DNA of 10,924 nt from an uncultured Leptotrichia sp. GTDB taxonomy: Bacteria > Fusobacteriota > Fusobacteriia > Fusobacteriales > Leptotrichiaceae. The notes below the pieces were generated by a model. That model had not been told where the DNA came from. It saw nothing but the letters and a program-made list of their open reading frames with translations, and did no database searches. Location of the stretch: assembly GCA_938017765.1 (NCBI GenBank), contig CALIJH010000120.1, positions 1 to 10,924 on the forward strand, given 5' to 3'. Shown here one piece after another: positions 6,930-10,924 of the stretch. Numbering within the stretch: the stretch's first letter is position 1; each line of letters starts with the position of its first letter. A program made the position numbers and the translations under genes.

Positions 6930-7415
6930 ATGACTAAAAGAAAAAATTATCTCTCATGGGATGAATATTTTATGGGTATAGCATTTTTATCAGGAATGAG
7001 AAGTAAAGACCCGTCTACTCAAGTAGGGGCGTGTATTATCGATGAAGATAAAAAGATAATAGGTATCGGTTACAACGGTTTCCCAATGGGAAGTTCCGAT
7101 GACAATATGCCTTGGGATAAAGAAGGAGACTTTCTCAATACAAAATATCCTTATGTTGTTCATGCCGAGCTGAATGCCATTCTTAACAGTATAAAATCTC
7201 TTAAAAACTGTATTCTTTATGTAACCCATTTTCCATGTAATGAATGTGCAAAAGCCATTGTTCAGTCGGGAATAAAAAAAGTGATTTATTTTTCTGACAA
7301 ACATAAATCACTTGATTCTACAAAAGCCTCTCAAATAATATTTGAAAATGCCAAAGTGGAAATGCAGCATTTAAAAATGGATAAAAAAGAAATTCTTTTA
7401 AAATTTGAAGATTAA
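6930..7415 (+). CDS. Deoxycytidylate (dCMP) deaminase
   Basis: This 161-residue enzyme of the zinc-dependent cytidine/deoxycytidylate deaminase family converts dCMP to dUMP, the substrate of thymidylate synthase. From the chosen start, the DPSTQVGA motif is at residues 27-34 and GYNGFP at 47-52. The zinc ligand and proton-shuttle motif HAE is at 78-80 (H78, E80). The second zinc motif PCNEC is at 102-106, supplying C103 and C106. The intervening HFPCNEC and the later VIYFSD match dCMP deaminases (ComEB-type) better than tRNA or riboflavin deaminases. The ATG at 6930 follows AAAGGAG (6917-6923) by 6 bases. The same frame is open back to 6849 and contains an ATG at 6885, but that has no good ribosome binding site. 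It follows xseA by 82 bases and is the last gene of the plus-strand block. Confidence 0.92.
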   Translation: MTKRKNYLSWDEYFMGIAFLSGMRSKDPSTQVGACIIDEDKKIIGIGYNGFPMGSSDDNMPWDKEGDFLNTKYPYVVHAELNAILNSIKSLKNCILYVTHFPCNECAKAIVQSGIKKVIYFSDKHKSLDSTKASQIIFENAKVEMQHLKMDKKEILLKFED

Positions 7416-7447
7416 ATTTCTCCCAAATTTTCCAAACTTGGGAAATT
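7414..7447. terminator. Weak hairpin after the dCMP deaminase gene, possible terminator
   Basis: CCCAA (7422-7426) pairs with TTGGG (7438-7442). AAATTT and AAATT flanks (7414-7419 and 7443-7447) could extend the stem past a two-base bulge. It starts at the end of the deaminase gene and lies in the 58-base gap between the convergent deaminase and pflA genes, where a terminator is expected. There is no clear T-run on either side, so it may be weak or not a terminator. Confidence 0.3.
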
Positions 7448-7471
7448 ATATAAATTCAACTTGATATTGTT

Positions 7472-7493
7472 GATTAAATCCCGACATTTAATC
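7472..7493 (-). repeat. Perfect 8-bp inverted repeat across the pflA stop codon
   Basis: GATTAAAT and ATTTAATC form perfect 8-base arms around a 6-base loop (7480-7485). The repeat includes the last codons and the TAA of pflA. It could mark the 3' end of the pflA transcript or protect it, but no T-run follows and the arms are mostly A/T. Confidence 0.35.
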
Positions 7494-8199
7494 CGTAAGA
7501 TTTAAAAATTTCTTCCACTTTTTTGACTTCTTCCCTTGACGGAGTTTTGACCTCGGCAAGTTTATACTCTTTTCCTACTTCTTTCCATTTATACGCACCC
7601 ATTTGATGAAAAGGAAGAATATCCACTCTGACAATATTTTTAAATTGAGAAACAAATTTTGCCCATTCGTGTAAATCTTCTTCATCATCTGAATATCCCG
7701 GCACTAAGACATATCTCACCCAGACAGTTTTATTTATATCCGACAGATATTGTGCAAACTGTAAAGTATGCTCCAGACTGACCGATGTCAGTTTTTTATA
7801 TTTATTCGGATTGATATGTTTTATATCCAGCAAGACTAAATCCGTCCATTTCAAGACTTCTTTCACTTTATCATTAAACATATATCCTGATGTATCCACA
7901 GCTGTATGTATACCCTCTTTTTTGCACAACTGAAATAATTCCATTACAAATTCAGGCTGGATTAAAGGTTCCCCTCCTGAAACAGTAATTCCTCCTGTTC
8001 TAATAAATCCTTTTACTTTCAGAACTTCTTTCATCACTTCCTCGGGTGTCATCATATATTTTTTATCTTTCACGTTCCATGTATCAACATTATGACAATA
8101 TAAACATCGAAGCGGACACCCTTGTAAAAATAGGACAAATCTTATTCCCGGTCCGTCCTTTGTACCGAAAGATTCAAAAGAATGTATATACCCTATCAT
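7474..8199 (-). CDS. pflA: Pyruvate formate-lyase activating enzyme
   Basis: PflA is a cytoplasmic radical-SAM enzyme. It uses a [4Fe-4S] cluster and S-adenosylmethionine to abstract a hydrogen from the catalytic glycine of PflB. From the chosen start (241 residues), the DGPG motif typical of glycyl-radical activases is at 15-18. The cluster-binding CxxxCxxC is C28-PLR-C32-LY-C35, followed by HN. The SAM-contacting SGGEP is at 74-78. The sequence parallels E. coli PflA closely from GYIHSFESFGTKDGPG to the end, including WVRYVLVPGYSDD and the EYKL segment. I chose the ATG at 8199 because AGGGTG lies 8 bases upstream; a GTG at 8205 in the same frame is only 2 bases from it. It lies 110 bases downstream of pflB on the same strand, behind a strong hairpin. 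Confidence 0.96.
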   Translation of the reverse strand: MIGYIHSFESFGTKDGPGIRFVLFLQGCPLRCLYCHNVDTWNVKDKKYMMTPEEVMKEVLKVKGFIRTGGITVSGGEPLIQPEFVMELFQLCKKEGIHTAVDTSGYMFNDKVKEVLKWTDLVLLDIKHINPNKYKKLTSVSLEHTLQFAQYLSDINKTVWVRYVLVPGYSDDEEDLHEWAKFVSQFKNIVRVDILPFHQMGAYKWKEVGKEYKLAEVKTPSREEVKKVEEIFKSYGLNVGI

Positions 8200-8237
8200 A
8201 ATCACTACACCCTATTCTTAAATTTTATAGTAAATAA

Positions 8238-8275
8238 TGCCGCTCAACATGCACTATCAGAACAGTCAAGCGGCA
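8238..8275 (-). promoter_or_regulatory. GC-rich hairpin between pflB and pflA
   Basis: TGCCGCT and AGCGGCA (8238-8244 and 8269-8275) are perfect inverted arms. In the minus-strand RNA the stem extends by U-G, G-U, A-U and C-G pairs to 11 bp around a 16-base loop; two of those are wobbles and would be C-A mismatches in the plus-strand RNA. The stem is far more GC-rich than the surrounding gap. It lies 35 bases after the pflB stop and 38 bases before the pflA start. No T-run follows, so a leaky terminator, RNA-processing site or 3'-end stabiliser all fit. Confidence 0.55.
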
Positions 8276-8309
8276 AAAACTTGTAACAATATATTTAAAA
8301 TTACAGCTA

Positions 8310-10541
8310 TTAGAATTTATTTGATATTGTTCTGTTTATAACATCCAGCTGCTGTTCTCTCGTCAACTTGACAAAGTTTACAGCATATCCTGAAACTCTT
8401 ATTGTAAGTTGAGGATAATTTTCAGGATGTTCCATTGCGTCTTCAAGGAGTTCTCTTCCGAATACGTTTACATTCAGGTGATGTCCTGTCTGATTAAAGT
8501 ATCCGTCAAGTAATCCTACAAGATTACCTTTTTTCTCCAATTCATTTTTACCTAATGTTTCAGGCGTTATTGCAAATGTATAGGAAATTCCGTCATTTGC
8601 ATCTTCAAAAGGCAATTTGGCAACTGAAGCAAGGGATGCTACAGCTCCTCTCGTATCTCTTCCGTGCATTGGATTTGCTCCCGGTCCGAAAGGTGCTCCA
8701 GCTCTTCTTCCGTCAGGTGTATTTCCTGTTTTTTTACCGTATACGACATTTGAAGTTATAGTCAGCACTGATTGAGTAGGAGTTGCGTTTCTGTACATTT
8801 TATGACTTCTTATTTTATCCATAAATACTTTTACAACTTTTACTGCCAATTCATCAGTTTTATCGTCATTATTTCCGAAAGGAACGTAATCTTTTTCATT
8901 TATATAGTCAACGGCGTCTCCGTCCTCATCTCTTACTATTTTTACTTTTCCGTATTTAATTGCTGCCAATGAATCCGCTATTATTGACAATCCTGCTATT
9001 CCAAAAGCTTCAGTTCTTCTTATGTCCACATCATGTAAAGCCATTTCCAATGCTTCATAAGAATATTTGTCGTGCATATAGTGGATAATATTCAACGCTT
9101 TGACATAAGTTTCAGCCAACCAGTCTAACAGTTTATCAAATTTTTCCCAGACTTCATCATATTCAAGATAATCTCCTTCGATTTTAGGGAATTTTCCTTC
9201 AGGAGTAACCTGCATTTTTGATTTCTCGTCTTTTCCGCCATTTATAGCATAAAGCAATGCTTTAGGTAAATTTACCCTTGCTCCGAAGAACTGCATTTGC
9301 TGTCCTATCGTCATAGGAGAAACACAGCATGCTATTCCGTAATTATCTCCGAATTGAGGTCTCATAATATCATCATTTTCATATTGAACCGAGGAAGTAT
9401 CTATGGAAACTTTCGCACAGTATTTTTTCCAAGTTTCAGGAAGGCTTTCACTCCATAAAACTGTCAAGTTAGGTTCAGGAGATGTACCCATATTATATAA
9501 TGTGTGTAAAATTCTGAAACTGTTTTTTGTTACAAGGGATCTTCCGTCAAGTCCCATTCCTCCGATTGATTCAGTAACCCATACAGGGTCTCCCGAGAAC
9601 AGTGCATCATATTCAGGAGTTCTTAAAAATCTTATCAATCTCAGTTTCATAACAAAATGGTCCATAAATTCCTGAGCTTCTTTTTCAGTTATTCTTCCTT
9701 CTTTCAAATCTCTTTCGATATATATGTCGAGGAATGTAGAAACTCTTCCTATACTCATTGCAGCACCATTTTGGTCTTTAGTAGCTGCAAGATATGCAAA
9801 GTAAGTCCACTGGATTGCTTCCTGTGCAGTTTCGGCAGGTCTTGAAATATCGTAACCATATGCTTCCGCCATTCTTTTCAATGCTTTTAATGCTTTAACC
9901 TGTTCAAATATTTCTTCTCTCTGTCTTATAATATCCTCTGTCATTTCTGCCGGGTCATCATTTTTGAAAAGCTGTTCCCTTTCAGCAATAAGTCTGTCCA
10001 AACCATAAAGGGCAACTCTTCTGTAATCTCCGATAATTCTTCCTCTACCGTAGGCGTCAGGAAGCCCTGTTATTATCCCTGTATGTCTTGCTTTTTTTAT
10101 ACTGTCCGTATAAGCTGAAAATACTCCGTCATTATGAGTTTTTCTGTATCTTGTGTAAATTTCCTCTGTTGCAGGATCCAACTTATATCCGAATGCTTCC
10201 AAGCTGTTTTTTACCATTCTCAGTCCGCCATTAGGGAAAATAGCTCTTTTTAAAGGAGCGTCAGTTTGAAGCCCTACTATTTTTTCAAGGTCTTTATTGA
10301 TATAACCCGCTCCATAAGCGTCAATCTGTGAAGGAATTTTAGTTTCTGCATCATAAATTCCTCTTTCTCTTTCAATTTTGAACTTTTCCTTAAGTGAGTT
10401 CCACAATTCTACAGTAGCTTCCGTAGGCCCTTCAAGAAAGCTTTCATCTCCCAGATATTCCGTATAATTTTGTTTTATAAAGTCGGTAACGTCTATTTTC
10501 TCAGTCCAGTTACCTCCTTTGAAATCTCTCCATGCGTCCAT
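8310..10541 (-). CDS. pflB: Formate acetyltransferase (pyruvate formate-lyase)
   Basis: PflB converts pyruvate and CoA to acetyl-CoA and formate during anaerobic growth, using a glycyl radical. It is full length (743 residues from the chosen start) and closely parallels E. coli PflB throughout. Numbering from the upstream GTG, the catalytic cysteine pair is C409-C410 in GIACCVSPM, and the radical glycine is G722 in RVSGYA (719-724); subtract 4 for the chosen start. Other conserved blocks include GLPDAYGRGRIIGDYRRVAL (163-182), SIDTSS (383-388) and GKKTGNTPDGRRAGAPFGPG (606-625). Both catalytic sites are intact. I prefer the ATG at 10541; AAAGGAAG lies about 11 bases upstream, while the GTG at 10553 almost touches it. 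pflA follows on the same strand after a hairpin. A promoter is visible about 70-100 bases upstream. Confidence 0.98.
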   Translation of the reverse strand: MDAWRDFKGGNWTEKIDVTDFIKQNYTEYLGDESFLEGPTEATVELWNSLKEKFKIERERGIYDAETKIPSQIDAYGAGYINKDLEKIVGLQTDAPLKRAIFPNGGLRMVKNSLEAFGYKLDPATEEIYTRYRKTHNDGVFSAYTDSIKKARHTGIITGLPDAYGRGRIIGDYRRVALYGLDRLIAEREQLFKNDDPAEMTEDIIRQREEIFEQVKALKALKRMAEAYGYDISRPAETAQEAIQWTYFAYLAATKDQNGAAMSIGRVSTFLDIYIERDLKEGRITEKEAQEFMDHFVMKLRLIRFLRTPEYDALFSGDPVWVTESIGGMGLDGRSLVTKNSFRILHTLYNMGTSPEPNLTVLWSESLPETWKKYCAKVSIDTSSVQYENDDIMRPQFGDNYGIACCVSPMTIGQQMQFFGARVNLPKALLYAINGGKDEKSKMQVTPEGKFPKIEGDYLEYDEVWEKFDKLLDWLAETYVKALNIIHYMHDKYSYEALEMALHDVDIRRTEAFGIAGLSIIADSLAAIKYGKVKIVRDEDGDAVDYINEKDYVPFGNNDDKTDELAVKVVKVFMDKIRSHKMYRNATPTQSVLTITSNVVYGKKTGNTPDGRRAGAPFGPGANPMHGRDTRGAVASLASVAKLPFEDANDGISYTFAITPETLGKNELEKKGNLVGLLDGYFNQTGHHLNVNVFGRELLEDAMEHPENYPQLTIRVSGYAVNFVKLTREQQLDVINRTISNKF

Positions 10542-10609
10542 AGCCTTGAACACTTCCTTTCTTTAAAACATAACTTTTTATTTATTTTTATTTTTCTATT
10601 TACATTTTT

Positions 10610-10638
10610 ATTATAACTCATTTTGTCAAGAAAATCAA
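10610..10638 (-). promoter_or_regulatory. Likely pflB promoter
   Basis: On the minus strand TTGATT (10638-10633) is followed after 17 bases by a perfect TATAAT (10615-10610). Transcription would begin near 10603, giving a leader of about 60 bases. A perfect TTGACA (10629-10624) lies inside the spacer, 9 bases downstream of the first hexamer, but is too close to this -10 to serve it. The duplicated TTGA may instead be a regulator contact or relic. Confidence 0.55.
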
Positions 10639-10886
10639 AGGTTTTTTTAAAATTGTTACTTTTTTCTCATTTTTTCAATTTTTACTTCAATATACTTTCT
10701 CAAAACTTCTTTTATTTTAATATTTTCAGGAATTAAAACTAATAATAATTGTTATTTTTTATAGTTATAATAATTTTTTATCATTATTTTTAGCTTAGAT
10801 ATAAATATAAAATGTTTATAGTATATTACGTGATTTTTTTCTTTTGTATTCTATATATAATTTTATCTATTATATAATAAATCTGA
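10639..10886. other. Gene-free, very AT-rich upstream region
   Basis: Together with the promoters on either side, this forms a stretch of more than 300 bases without a supported gene. It is almost pure A/T with long T-runs on the plus strand and no ribosome binding site in front of any open frame. Visible structure includes a 16-base near-palindrome AATAATAATTGTTATT (10740-10755, one mismatched pair). TTATAATAATT (10765-10775) holds one PerR-like half-site. A perfect 8-bp inverted repeat, TATATAAT/ATTATATA, spans 10854-10861 and 10869-10876. All are within what such composition gives by chance. The region may act as a bent or easily melted upstream element for the two divergent promoters. Confidence 0.5.
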
Positions 10887-10915
10887 TTGACAAATAACAT
10901 AAAAAAATGTAAAAT
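10887..10915 (+). promoter_or_regulatory. Near-consensus promoter pointing out of the window
   Basis: TTGACA (10887-10892) is followed after exactly 17 bases by TAAAAT (10910-10915), a 6/6 and 5/6 match to the sigma-70 consensus. Transcription would begin near 10922 and run off the right edge. It implies a plus-strand gene just beyond the window, divergent from pflB. Confidence 0.55.
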
Positions 10916-10924
10916 TCCGTATAT

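Noticed and set aside
10740..10790. Fur- or PerR-like boxes upstream of pflB
   Set aside because: Only one half-site matches well, and DNA of this composition yields such matches by chance.
10812..10877. 21-residue hydrophobic open frame in the AT-rich right-hand region
   Set aside because: There is no ribosome binding site, and T-rich DNA read in any frame gives Phe/Ile/Tyr-rich hydrophobic peptides.
1..10924. CRISPR arrays, tRNA or rRNA genes, insertion sequences and phage genes
   Set aside because: I looked for regularly spaced repeats, transposase or integrase motifs and conserved RNA sequence on both strands and saw none.

Overview
The window is strongly AT-rich and tightly packed with bacterial genes. 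Its codons favour A or T at the third position, and TGA is read as a stop (uvrB ends in TGA). Pyruvate formate-lyase points to an anaerobe or facultative fermenter. AT-richness, gene content and protein style fit Fusobacteriota best, perhaps the Leptotrichia/Sebaldella group. A low-GC Firmicute cannot be excluded, and no rRNA or tRNA is present to settle it.

Layout from left to right. (1) Bases 1-2881 hold a minus-strand block. A patatin-like lipid hydrolase (2018-2881) comes first in transcription, then a condensation-fold CoA-type acyltransferase with an Asn-rich insertion (464-1843), then a small charged helical protein without a normal start codon (141-512), then a coiled-coil-like gene that leaves the window (1-140). 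(2) A 120-bp divergent promoter region (2882-3001) carries two opposed -10 boxes around a 15-bp near-palindrome. (3) Bases 3002-7415 hold a plus-strand block for DNA repair and nucleotide supply: uvrB, an ArsC/Spx-family thioredoxin-fold protein, xseA and a deoxycytidylate deaminase. (4) Bases 7474-10541 hold the minus-strand pyruvate formate-lyase system, with pflB transcribed first and its activase gene pflA second; a GC-rich hairpin lies between them. (5) Bases 10542-10924 are a gene-free, very AT-rich region with the pflB promoter and a near-consensus promoter pointing out of the right edge.

UvrB works in nucleotide excision repair, and XseA is the catalytic subunit of exonuclease VII. 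dCMP deaminase makes dUMP for thymidylate synthesis. Together they form a loose DNA-maintenance cluster. PflA uses S-adenosylmethionine and an iron-sulfur cluster to install the glycyl radical on PflB, which splits pyruvate into acetyl-CoA and formate. The left block looks lipid- or acyl-related, but its substrates are unknown.

Most of the window is ordinary core metabolism and repair. I found no convincing new multi-gene system. The points most worth a second look are the missing start codon of the small helical gene, two mutually exclusive hairpins in front of the acyltransferase, and the hairpin between pflB and pflA.
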